From Talinum fruticosum (taxonomy: Eukaryota; Streptophyta; Magnoliopsida; Caryophyllales; Talinaceae), in the NCBI GenBank assembly GCA_021018815.1, contig JAITYX010000025.1, positions 3,072,501 to 3,136,500 on the forward strand: a DNA stretch of 64,000 nucleotides, read 5' to 3'. Below the pieces are notes generated by a model that saw only the letters and a program-made list of their open reading frames with translations, did no database searches and was not told the origin of the DNA. A program made the position numbers and the translations under genes. Every line of letters starts with the position of its first letter. The stretch's first letter is position 1. Below, piece after piece: positions 1 through 9,400 of the stretch.

Positions 1-134
1 CCGACCCATTATGAACTCGGACTCGGATCCGACCCATTATGAACTCGGACTCGGATCTGACCCATTATGAACTCGGACTCAGATCCGACCCACTCGTAAC
101 TCGGACTCGGATCTCACCCACTCGGAACTCGGAT
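1..134 (+). repeat. 28-bp tandem repeat in LTR U3
   Basis: Four full units and one partial unit of a 28-bp repeat start at 1, 29, 57, 85 and 113. Each reads roughly GACCCAYTMKKAACTCGGAC followed by TCGGATC. The first three are nearly identical and the last two have diverged. A single related stretch (ACCCACTCGAAACC, near 3466) sits at the matching place in the LTR at 3369-4768, so the array looks like a local expansion inside SIRE U3. It touches the window edge, so the true copy number is unknown. Confidence 0.9.
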
Positions 135-1423
135 TCGACCCACTTAGTCGGACTCGGACATTTAGTTTACCTACGCTATTATTTGTTTAATTATGCGTAA
201 TTGTAAAATGTCTATATAACTCTTGTGCCCATTAAGATTGAATGATTTATTTATGAGTTTTAGCATATCCGGAATCCGAGTATATTGAATATTAGACTTG
301 AAATATTCCAGATTAATAGATTAAGCTAATTAGTCATTAAATGCTTTATTTAGACTAATCCTTATCTAATTATGGACCAAAGTATATTTATACTTTGAGA
401 ACCATTGTGCTTAATGTTTTTGCAGGTTTTTCTAATGTCAATTATCTGAAGAAAAAGCAAAAGCAAAAGGCTTCCGACCGTTAAAGCACTCGCCGGACAA
501 AAAGTTGGAATTTCTAGAAAAGCTCGGAACTTACCGACGACCTTGTCATTCATTGTTTTGGGTAATATTTTATTTCTATGTCTAACGGTATTTTTGTTTT
601 GCTTTTCCAGTTTACAAAAGCTGGAAAAAGAGTTGTTGGAAGCTAGGACCAAGGCACAACGGTTATTTCAAGATGGTCCGAAATCTGAGTGACTCGGACT
701 ATCCGTTACAACGGCTAGTAGACTCGAGACAGCTTCAACAGATAGACGTTGGAGGCACAACGGCTATCTCTTCAAGGTAGACTATTTATAGAATCCTTAG
801 CACAAGATTTCAACAGACGAATGGAAGAAAAAGAGATATTGAACATCTTCTCTAGCATACAACTCCTAAACTCGTAATTCTAATATTCCGAGTTGTATTT
901 TTCTCGAGTCGATTGTATTGCAATTCTTACTACTCTTCTACTCTTTCTCTCTAACCGAGTTGTAAAGGTTACCTCAACTCGGTTGTCCCAAACTGTAAAG
1001 GTTACCTCGGTTTGGAAGTACCAGAGTTAGATAAGGGAACTTCTAACCCTGGGAAAAATTGGAGGATCCCAAGTTGATAAGGTAACTTCAACTTGGAAGT
1101 ACTAGGTCGGTTAGATAAGGTAAATTCCGAGCTCGGGAAAATTGTAATAGATTTGTTTGGGAACAAATCCGGGTAGTCATATTCATTGTAATTTAGGATT
1201 CAATTAGTGGATTTGACTTGGTGTCCGGATTGACACTGTCCGTGGTTTTCTGCCCGAGGAGGGTTTCCACGTATATCCGAGTTTACACTTTTTGAGTCCA
1301 ATCTAGACTCGGAATCGCTTTCGTCTCTATTCTCGTGCAAAAGAGTTTGATTTTCTCAAAAATCTTCCATCACCCTATTCAACCCCTCTAGGGTGACTTA
1401 ACTTCTCCCCGAGCAAACCTTCA
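1..1423 (+). mobile_element. SIRE-type LTR, left end outside window
   Basis: This is an LTR of the same family as the other SIRE LTRs here. It shares the blocks around 'GGACCAAAGTAT...ACTTTGAGAACC' (about 373-404), a TATA-like ACTATTTATAGAA (about 780), runs of 'GTAAAGGTTACCTC' (960-1100) and the terminal block 'CTCTAGGGTGACTTAA...GCAAACCTTCA' ending at 1423. No primer-binding site follows. The sequence passes straight into the TATA region of another SIRE element's ORF3, so this is the 3' LTR of an element inserted there. The element body and its other target duplication lie left of the window. Confidence 0.8.
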
Positions 1424-1431
1424 ATAAATAG
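1424..1431 (+). promoter_or_regulatory. ORF3 internal TATA box (E0), cut by LTR
   Basis: ATAAATAG lies directly after the LTR end. It matches the (T)ATAAATAG boxes found upstream of ORF3 at 12986 and 44819 and is followed by a similar pyrimidine-rich leader. The leading T of the box is missing because the inserted LTR ends there. The ORF3 start lies about 180 bp downstream. Confidence 0.5.
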
Positions 1432-1601
1432 CCTTTATACACCCTTATTCTTTCACTTTGCTATTTTCGCTCTCTCATTCTCAAATCTCTAATTTAGAAC
1501 TCTCACTCGGACAATCTTTCAAACTCGGAACCCTACTTTTTTACTCTCTTACTCTCACTCATTTAATTCTTCATGTTTTTTATTCTTCTACTTCTCTCAA
1601 C

Positions 1602-2906
1602 ATGTCAAAGAGATGAAGTGTCACCGAAGGAGGTTCTTCAACTAAGAAGGCAAGAACCCGAGTCACTCAACCTGAGGATCCATAAAAGGATACCTCAAAA
1701 GGCAAAGCTTTATCATTCGAAGAACCAAAACACTCTATCGTAGCATAACACTACTTCTTCGAAGATAAATTATTTCTTTCTACTAAAAATTTGTGGGTCA
1801 AACCACTCATCCAAACATGTATCTTCAACTATTTGTGCTTCTACGATTACATTTAGCTCAAGCTAGTCTCGGAGTTCTATCTCGAACATGTCTTCAAAGG
1901 ACAATGTTGTTTATTCTTCCGTCCATGGCAAAAGCATCACCATCAATCTTCCTCTCCTTCATAACCTTTCGATGTTCGGTGTCTTTTTTGAAATCCAATA
2001 CTATTCCTTTCAATGAAGTAACTAATTAATTCTTTGAAAATTATGCTCGAGTCTTTCCCAAATCTAGAAAGAATTTTTCTATTACTCAAACGAATTCCGA
2101 GGCCGGACTTCTTTGCTTCATTCCGATGATAACTGTGTTCTCATTTTATCCTTCTTGGAGAACCCCAATAGAAAGGTTCTCAATGTTCTTTTGATATTCT
2201 TCATGGATATGAGGTTGACCTCTTCTTTGTCATCATAGAACAAATTTCTTCTGTTCATATGGATCGAAAAAGCCCCCTCTACCTTTTGTAGCTCTACTCA
2301 ACAAAATTTTTGCACATTTCAAAGAGGACCTTCCTAATGATCCTCACAAATTTTGGAGCCAGCCGCCTGCAATGGCAGGGCTGAGATGATCAATCTTCGA
2401 TACCGGAAACCGAACGTGGTGTCCGGATTCACATTTCCGAGCATCCTCCTCCTCCTTCTCCATCTTAGAAGAGTGCAGCAAAAACTCTTCTTTTAACTAC
2501 TAGTACATTTTCTCAACGAGCCCCTTCTACTGATCTCTTTCGAAGGTGGCTTCCCAATTTGTTGCTTTGGCCAAAGAGTTGCAATCAACTCTTATCGCTT
2601 TCTAGACATTCATGCCTATACTCGATTCAACTTTAGAGCATGGCTCGAAGAAAATTCGTCGAGTTAGACTCTAGTCACCAAGCTCAAGGAAGTCATCAAG
2701 AAACAACAAGAGCAGATCGATCGTCTTCAAGAGCGCAGATCGAGGAAGAACAACCGTTAGTACGTAGAACTCTCCAATCGGAACAACTATCTCCTCTTCC
2801 ACCGATGCTAGTTGCGTATCCAGCTGGTTCGGACCAACGGTACAAGCATAGGAGCATGGCACCCCGTTCCTCTTCCTCCATCCGAACTTCTCCACCATCC
2901 TCTTAG
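1602..2906 (+). pseudogene. SIRE ORF3, decayed copy (E0)
   Basis: This is the extra ORF that SIRE elements here carry after pol. It starts MSKR, like MPKR or MSKE in the other copies, and is soon broken by an in-frame stop and several frameshifts. Recognisable islands include a 'YEVDLFFVIIEQ' segment near 2210, which matches YEVDLFPVIIEQ in E1. The tail (about 2640-2906) ends with an Arg/Ser/Pro stretch finishing RTSPPSS and a stop, parallel to the RTAPSPPS end of copy P. Its function is unknown; its place after pol is where env-like ORFs sit in soybean SIRE1. I see no signal peptide or membrane segment. Confidence 0.6.
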
Positions 2907-3368
2907 TTGACTTTTTCTATTTTTTTATTTTTTCCAACATTTTGTTTTTCCTCCCTTCCATACTTATGTTTTGATGAAATGCTTAGGGGAGTGATAGTTG
3001 TCTAGCTTAGGTGGAGTATTTATTTTCTTTTTGCTTTCATGATGTATGCTTTGAAACAATCTAATGAAAATCCAAGCATTTTCTATGCTTCAACGATTCT
3101 TAATTTTAAGCTATGTTAATTTAATTTCTCATTCCGATAAGTTCGGATAATTTGTTATGCTCTAATAATAAGTCAGCTCCGATAACTCGAAATAGCTCGA
3201 ACCTTTGTTTCGACTTATTTTACTTATCTCTAATGACTCGGACTACAAATGTTATGCTTACTCGGACTATTCGAACGACTATTAGTATTTAACCATTTAA
3301 AAACTTAACTCGTGAATTTCTAACTCATACTTCTAAGTGTGGAATACCTTTCATCAAACAGGGGAGAT
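2907..3368 (+). other. ORF3-to-LTR spacer and polypurine tract (E0)
   Basis: AT-rich noncoding sequence lies between ORF3 and the 3' LTR. It ends in the polypurine tract AAACAGGGGAGAT (3356-3368), which primes plus-strand synthesis directly upstream of the LTR start TGAAG. The block 'GTGGAATACCTTTCATCAAA' before the tract recurs in E1 and M. Confidence 0.75.
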
Positions 3369-4768
3369 TGAAGACTTAGGTATAACTCTATCGCTCTTTA
3401 TGGTTTGAATTCAAGTCATTCACACACTTTAGGAAGCTCATCTTTAAATTTTCATTTTTGTCTAACCCACTCGAAACCAACTCTTGAGTGAAACACTTAT
3501 CTCTGAGTTCTAACCTACTCAAATACAACTCAGACATTTATCTAACCTAAATAATTTCATATGCTTATTTATCTTAGCATCCGACTCATTGCAAAAGTTG
3601 AATCACAATTATTGAGTTAATTCTAACCATAAGTCGATTTATTTGTTAACTGAAATTATTTACTCGGCAAATTGATTTAATGTGTCTATATTTTTAACTC
3701 TTCATTTGCTTAAATATAGACATAAAATGGAATTAAAACATATTGAATATTAGACTCGGAAAATTCCATTTATTCGAGTTAAGGATAATTCAATGCTTAA
3801 TTATTTTAATTAATTCTTATTCTTGATTAATCTTAGACAAAAAGATATTTTTAATACTTTGAGTACCATTTTCATTTGTTTTTGTAGGATGATTAAAGTT
3901 ATTTAATCTTTATTTGAAATGTAAAAGCAACCGACTTCTAACCGTTAAATGCTAGCACACATAAAAGCCTTATTTCCAAGACGGCTTAGACACAGTATCG
4001 GGCTTGTTTGTTTTCATTTCGATAAACTTCAACTTTAATTTTAACAGTTGTTTCCACCCGGACTTCAGTCATAACAAGTGGGGTGGACTACTTTCCGAGC
4101 CAAGGACCGATGCACAACTTACCTTTAAACGATTATCTTTCCGAGGGACTTAGACTATCCGTTATAACAGCTAGTGAAGCTTCCTAGTCTAGGCTTACTC
4201 ACAGCTATCGACCCTTGTGATTATAAATAAAAGCCACTCTATAAGACTTAGAAGATTGCTAGAATTGAACTCCGATCTCATACTCTCAATCTTTTCTATC
4301 TTTCAACTTTATACTTAGTTTTCTTAACTTTTGAGTGGAAACAGAAGAAGTTTGTAATCAGTCAAACACCGACTTTCTTTACTCTTTTGTAATTTTCCTT
4401 GATTGAGTTGTAAAGGGTAACTGAACTTAGTTGTACCTAGCTATAAAGGTTAACTCGGTTAGGAAGTACTAGGGCAGATAAGGGAACTTCTATGCCTAGA
4501 AATATTGTACTCAATTGTCTAAGGGAACAATTATGAGAAATCGAGTCCTTTGTATTTTGTGGATTCCAGAAAGTGATTCAACTTGGTGTCCGGATTAACA
4601 CTTGTCCATGGTTTTCTGCCCCATGAGGGTTTCCATGTATTTCTTGTTGTCCAATCTTTCTGAGTTTTGACTTGTGTTGAAAATCTTTAATTCTACAAAA
4701 TTTCCTTCTCACCCTATTTATCCCCCACCCTTCTAGGGTAACTCGGACTCTCAAAGAGCAAACCTTCA
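3369..4768 (+). mobile_element. SIRE 3' LTR (E0)
   Basis: A 1400-bp LTR bounded by TGAAG...CTTCA, preceded by a polypurine tract and followed by CACTA. It has a TATA box (TTATAAATAA, 4221-4230) and the terminal 'TTCTAGGGTAACTC...GCAAACCTTCA' block. It belongs to a divergent subfamily, about 200 bp shorter than the E1 LTRs. Confidence 0.85.
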
Positions 4769-5345
4769 CACTAGACATGTTTCCCAAGCATCAAATCCTC
4801 ATGAAAATGGAAAATACAATTTACAACTCTAATACTTGGCCCGTTACATCCCCATAGAACTCCTTAAACATAATCTTATTCCACACCTCCCAAGCCACCT
4901 CCACAAACTCCTATCTACTCGACCTATCCAAGAACTCCTTTGCTAGCAAGAACACCTCAATAACTCGAAGGTATAAGAATCTCATCAAGAAAAATGCAAA
5001 GTCACTCCCTTAGCAAACCCGAGCCGCCATATAACAAGTAAAATTGTGTGACAGTTCGACTCGTCCACAAAACCACAGAGGCAAAACCTCATGGAAAATT
5101 AGGAATCTGCACAGACCAGCTGATGTACAGCGAGCAACACTACAACCCAACACTTACACAAGAAGACCTATGTTCATGTGGTATATGAAGTCCCAAAGGG
5201 TTTTCCAATGATGGCCCCCTTCACTTCTCACCTTACAAGTAGAGCCATGTTCCGTTTTACTCAAAATAAAGTGATATGAAGTTTAATGGTTATCTCATCC
5301 GACGGGTAGAAATGCCAAACAACCTTGTCTTGTGAGGTCAATTAA
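4769..5345 (-). pseudogene. LINE 3' end remnant (zf-RVT-like)
   Basis: In shifting minus-strand frames this reads as the end of an L1-like LINE ORF2. One piece is 'SQDKVVWHFYPSDEITIK' (about 5290-5345), like the D-x-x-x-W-x-F...Y-S-V-K block before the zf-RVT domain. A second piece is W-K-T-L-W at about 5205, like the W-x-x-L-W-x-L block. A third near 4880-4930 (VEVAWEVWNKIMFKEFYGD) resembles the terminal W-x-x-W-N-x-R-N block. Frames are broken throughout. The SIRE LTR at 3369-4768 truncates it. The assignment is by pattern only. Confidence 0.45.
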
Positions 5346-5528
5346 GACAAAGCGGGATGTTTTTAGTAATCTCCATGTAAATAGGTAAGTAAACAAGTAT
5401 TAGGCAACCTACCCTAATTGAATCACATGGCTGTATATTTATATAATAGGAAGGGATACATAATCCAACTACAATATAACTAATTTATCAAAGTCAATTT
5501 GGATACAATTACAAGTAGAGGTGTTCAT
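5346..5528. other. Unassigned noncoding sequence
   Basis: AT-rich sequence between the LINE remnant and the solo LTR. I see no coding potential. It ends GGTGTTCATCGGTC, and this resumes as CGGTCCAAACTCG after the solo LTR at 18521, so both sides are one original locus. Confidence 0.5.
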
Positions 5529-6002
5529 CGGTCCGTAGGAACCATGGTCCGGGGCCCGGGGCCCAACGCCAAGCTTCTCCACTATGTGTTGGGTCTCTCT
5601 TTTTAAGGATTGATATTGAAAATGATTTTTAAAAGCCAATTTTAGAATGTGCGGATGAACCTTTTCTTAAGATTTTCAAGTTTTATTAAATCAATTTGAA
5701 ATGAATTAAATCATATTTCATTGGCGATTTTATTAATCGTTTTATTTTGGCAATTATTTTAGAAGTCCTAGGATCTTATTTTCTAATTAAGGAAAAAAAA
5801 GCAAAAATAGGGTTTTGTTTCTGCCGTGAAGCTTTATGCCCGGATTGGTGCGAAACGCCAATTTGGATCGAAGCCCCACCTGCCAACCACTTGGTACAGA
5901 CGATCGCCTGTGCTAAAGGAGCGGGCACCGGCCAGAGGCTAGGGTTGATAGAGTTAGCCTCTGCCTTTGTCTTGGAGGGCAGATCCGTAACTTCTTTTTA
6001 CC

Positions 6003-6007
6003 GTCCT
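6003..6007 (+). repeat. Target site duplication of E1 (left)
   Basis: GTCCT directly precedes the E1 5' LTR and is repeated at 16981-16985 directly after its 3' LTR. Confidence 0.8.
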
Positions 6008-7610
6008 CGAAGACTCGGACTTTACATATACACCATTCCGAGTTCCATCAAAGAATCAAGTATAAGACTTTAGCTCTCATAAGGTTTTGATTACAAGTCA
6101 TTCTATGTGCCTTAGAAACTTTTCTCGAGTGATATAGCATGTTTTCTAAGTATTACGTAATCTATTGCATTTGTTTTTATCTACTTTTGACTCGACTCGT
6201 AAAGCATACTCTTACATGCCACTCTACACACTCGTTCCGAGTCACTCGGACAACACTCAAATATATCGCATGTTCAAGCATTTACTATAACGTGCATAAA
6301 CTCATATCTCGACTTCGTATTCCAAGAATTACCATGTTAATTCATTCTTCTAAATCAACATATTTTGTTTGAACTTTGCTTTGTCTAAATCAAGTCTGTC
6401 TACTATGTTATTCTTTATCCGACTTGATTCTCTTTTAGATCGACTCGGATGGAATTTGAGTCTCATGGATATTAGACTCGTAAAATTCCATTCCTTTTCG
6501 ACTCGGATAATTATTCACTTAATTATCTTAATTAATTTTTTTATCTCGTGTCTAATCTTGTACCAAAGTATTTTATACTTTAAGAACCAAATTGATTTAC
6601 TTTTGTAGGTTATTCAACGAGGCTATCCTATTTTTAAATTACAAAAGTAACCGGCTTCAAAACGTCAAATCACCAAAGAAACAAAGCTTTTTCCACTTCG
6701 ACCAAGGCCCGGACAACGTGTCGTGGTTGTCTGTTTCCAAAACTGGAAATCCGCAACGCTAAGCTTAACGGTGGTTTCCACCTTACTTTTCAAGACATCA
6801 CCAAGTGAATTGGGACTTCGAAATGAGTCAAGAGCCGTTGCCCAAAGTTCACACTCGAACGGATATTTTCCGAGTGACTCAAAAATCCATTACAACGGTC
6901 ACAAAGGACTTCCGATCAGAAGATGACCACAACGGCTAATATGCTTGGCTATCTATAAATAGAAGCCAACTCTCAAGACTTAAAGATTGCTAAATCAATT
7001 ATCAATACAGTACTTAAGCAAAAGTCTTTGTGTTCATACTCAATATTCTACTTACAACTCCAACTCGTACTTAATATTCTCTCGAGTTGTAAGATCTTGT
7101 AATCGGTTACAACACTTATTCTTACTTTTGAGTAAGGTCCCTTGACTAAGCTGTAAGGGCTAACTCAGCTCGCTTGTCCCTAGTCGTAAAGGTTATCTTA
7201 ATTAGGAAGTACTACATCGGATAAGGGAATTTCGAGTCTAGGAAAAACTTATAAGGAGTTGTCTAAGGGAGCAACTCTGGTTAAGTCATTCTACCGTATT
7301 TTGTGGATTCAAAATAGTGGATTTGACTTCATGCTTGGATTAGCATGGTCCGTGGTTTTCTCGCCCCAGGAGGGTTTCCACGTAATTTCGAGTTGATACT
7401 TTTACGAGTCCAATTTAGACTCGGATAGATTTAAAGTTATGTCCAATCCGTATCTTCATCTTCCTCTTAACTCGAGTCGGTGTTCTTTTGAGTTCATTCT
7501 TGACTCAAATTCTCCTCGTAGTCATATCTAGTGCTTAACTCGAGCGAATTTCCTCATCACCCTATTCACCCCCTCTAGGGTGACTTAGCTTCTCCAAGAG
7601 CAAACCTTCA
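6008..7610 (+). mobile_element. E1 5' LTR
   Basis: A 1603-bp LTR that starts CGAAGACTC, where the 3' LTR has TGAAGACTC, and ends GCAAACCTTCA. U3 holds a 13-bp palindrome CCGAGTCACTCGG (6237-6249) and a TATA box at 6954. The primer-binding site follows one to two bases after the end. Confidence 0.9.
6954..6961 (+). promoter_or_regulatory. LTR TATA box (E1 5' LTR)
   Basis: TATAAATA in the context GCTATCTATAAATAGAAGCC is conserved in the 3' LTR (16320-16327) and in the LTR at 47207-48715. It is the likely RNA polymerase II promoter for the genomic transcript, with U3 upstream and about 650 bp of R-U5 downstream. Confidence 0.7.
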
Positions 7611-7612
7611 AT

Positions 7613-7624
7613 TGGTATCGAGCC
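7613..7624 (+). other. Primer-binding site (Met initiator tRNA)
   Basis: TGGTATCGAGCC two bases after the LTR resembles the usual TGGTATCAGAGC(C) complement of initiator tRNA-Met, with one A missing. The chromovirus at 48716-57988 has the identical 12-mer with the same missing base. Confidence 0.85.
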
Positions 7625-7669
7625 TAGCCTTTCCGAAAGGATCTAAACACCCAAAGGTCTAAAGATCAA

Positions 7670-9400
7670 ATGGCTCAAAACAACGGAGAGTTCGATGAAG
7701 GAAGATCTTCCAGCAGACCACCAAAGTTCAAAGGATCTAACTTCGTACACTTGGAAGAAGCTCATGGAATGTTTCCTGCTAGATCATGATGAGGATGTCC
7801 GGAACATCATACAAGTAGGCAACTACATTCCCATGAAGACGGAAGAAACAAGACTCGTGCCCAAGACAAAGGATGAGTTCACTCGCTGATGAAGCGTAAA
7901 AGTTCGAAAGAACTTCAAAGCGATGAACATTCCGATGTGCGCCATCGCCTTAGAAGAGTACAACCGAATGTCTACCGTGACACAGCCGAAGAAGTATGGG
8001 ACACACTCGGTTAACACTTATGAAGGCACAAGCCAGGTCGGACAAGCGAAGATAAGCCGATATCTTCACAAGTATGATACTCGAAGAAAAAATCACTCGG
8101 ATGTTTATCCGCTTCACCGAGATTACCAACAATCTCAAATCTCTAGGTACAAAGATTTCCCACGAGGAAATGTGCGGAAAGATACTCGAAGCCTACCCAA
8201 GAGAAGCTAGGATCCAAGGTGACAGCTATCGAAGAAGCTCGAACTTGTCTCTACCGAAGCCGGACGAACTCATTGGGAAGCTTCTCACCCATGAGATCCA
8301 CTCGGAAGAGGAGGATGCAGAGGTCGGCACCAAAAAGAACATTGCGCTAAAAGCCTCGAAACCGAAGAAGCAATTCTTAGTTCTTCTTACTCGGAAGAGG
8401 ATCCCATCGCACTTATTATTAGAGGCTTCAAGAGAATAATGAAATACCAAAGATGGGATAAGAAGCCAAGAGAAGAGTTCTATAAGAAAGACAAGAAGGA
8501 TAGAAAAGGTAAACACTCTTCCCCTTGAAAGTTATCATTGACTAAGAACTCGGATGTTTTGAGTGTGGCACCAAGGAACACATAGTCAAGGACTCGTCCC
8601 AAGAGAAAGAGGGACAGAAGAAAGAAAAAGGCTATGATGGCCACATGGAGTGATGAAGACTCAAATGACTCAAAATGTCCGATGGCACTCTCTCGACTCG
8701 TAAGCCGAAACAGAGTCGGACTCGGATCACTCGGACAGTGAAGAAACAAATCCTTAGGAGGTAATTGAATACTTTCTCAAGTTTCCCAAAGCTGATTTAG
8801 CTAAGTATATTTTCACTTTGGAAGAGAAGTCCAATTCTAACTCATCTCTTTTAAAGAACAATTTGAGTTAATCACTTCGAGAGCATCTCTTTAAAAAATG
8901 AATTGGAAAAATAAGACTTACTCTAAGAGAACTTAAGATTAGTGCTCAATCCAATGAGACCGAGTCCGAGTTACTCGAAGGGAAAATGAGCAACTAAAGC
9001 AAAAGCTCAACGAGTCCCAAGATATTGTTTTAAAGTTTACTCAAGGTCGGGAAAAACCTTGATATGCTCTTAGGGTCCCAATGTGTCTCCTTCGAAAAGA
9101 AGGTCTTGGTTTTAACAAAGAGGAGGAATCCAATTCCTACTCGAACTTTTGAAAAAGGATTCCGTAACCGTGAAGTTCAGGAAGGTTGAGCCCGGTCCCA
9201 TTCATAAGAATGAAAGGAGGAATGAGCCTGGACCAGCTTACAGGAGAAAACCATCTCCACCGGTTTATAAAAGAAAAGTTTTTCAAAAGAAAGAGACACA
9301 TACTCGGTTCCCTAAACGGAAGACTCGGAATCGGACCAAACCCAAAGTCATTCAAATTTGGGTTCCGAAAAGTCTTCTTCCTCGAAAAGGACCACAGTAA
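7670..9400 (+). pseudogene. gag: E1 gag (copia type, broken)
   Basis: Gag is the structural protein that packages retrotransposon RNA. The ATG at 7670 opens MAQNNGEFDEG, 46 bp after the primer site. Frame-shifted pieces cover the copia Gag (UBN2-type) region: KLMECFLLDHDEDV (7752), NIPMCAIALEEYN (7926), RFTEITNNLKSLG (8106) and KPDELIGKLLTHEIH (8257). A CCHC knuckle C-F-E-C-G-T-K-E-H-I-V-K-D-C lies near 8556-8600, but a missing base in CTCGG just before it breaks the frame. A Ser/Asp-rich acidic run (8710-8750) and a Glu/Lys coiled-coil-like region (8760-9050) follow. At least six frame breaks are present, some at CAG/CTG-like sites. Confidence 0.8.

Larger units (their letters stand above)
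1424..4768 (+). mobile_element. SIRE element 3' fragment (E0)
   Basis: This is the 3' part of a Ty1/copia SIRE-type retrotransposon: an ORF3 promoter remnant, decayed ORF3, polypurine tract and 3' LTR. The 5' LTR, gag and pol are absent, presumably displaced to the left by the element whose LTR ends at 1423. The 3' LTR ends TTCA at 4768 and is followed by CACTA, the probable target duplication. ORF3 is far more decayed here than in E1, M or P, which makes E0 one of the older insertions. Confidence 0.8.

Noticed and set aside
1..134. CRISPR-like array
   Set aside because: The 28-bp units are directly adjacent with no unique spacers, and the setting is a plant retrotransposon LTR.
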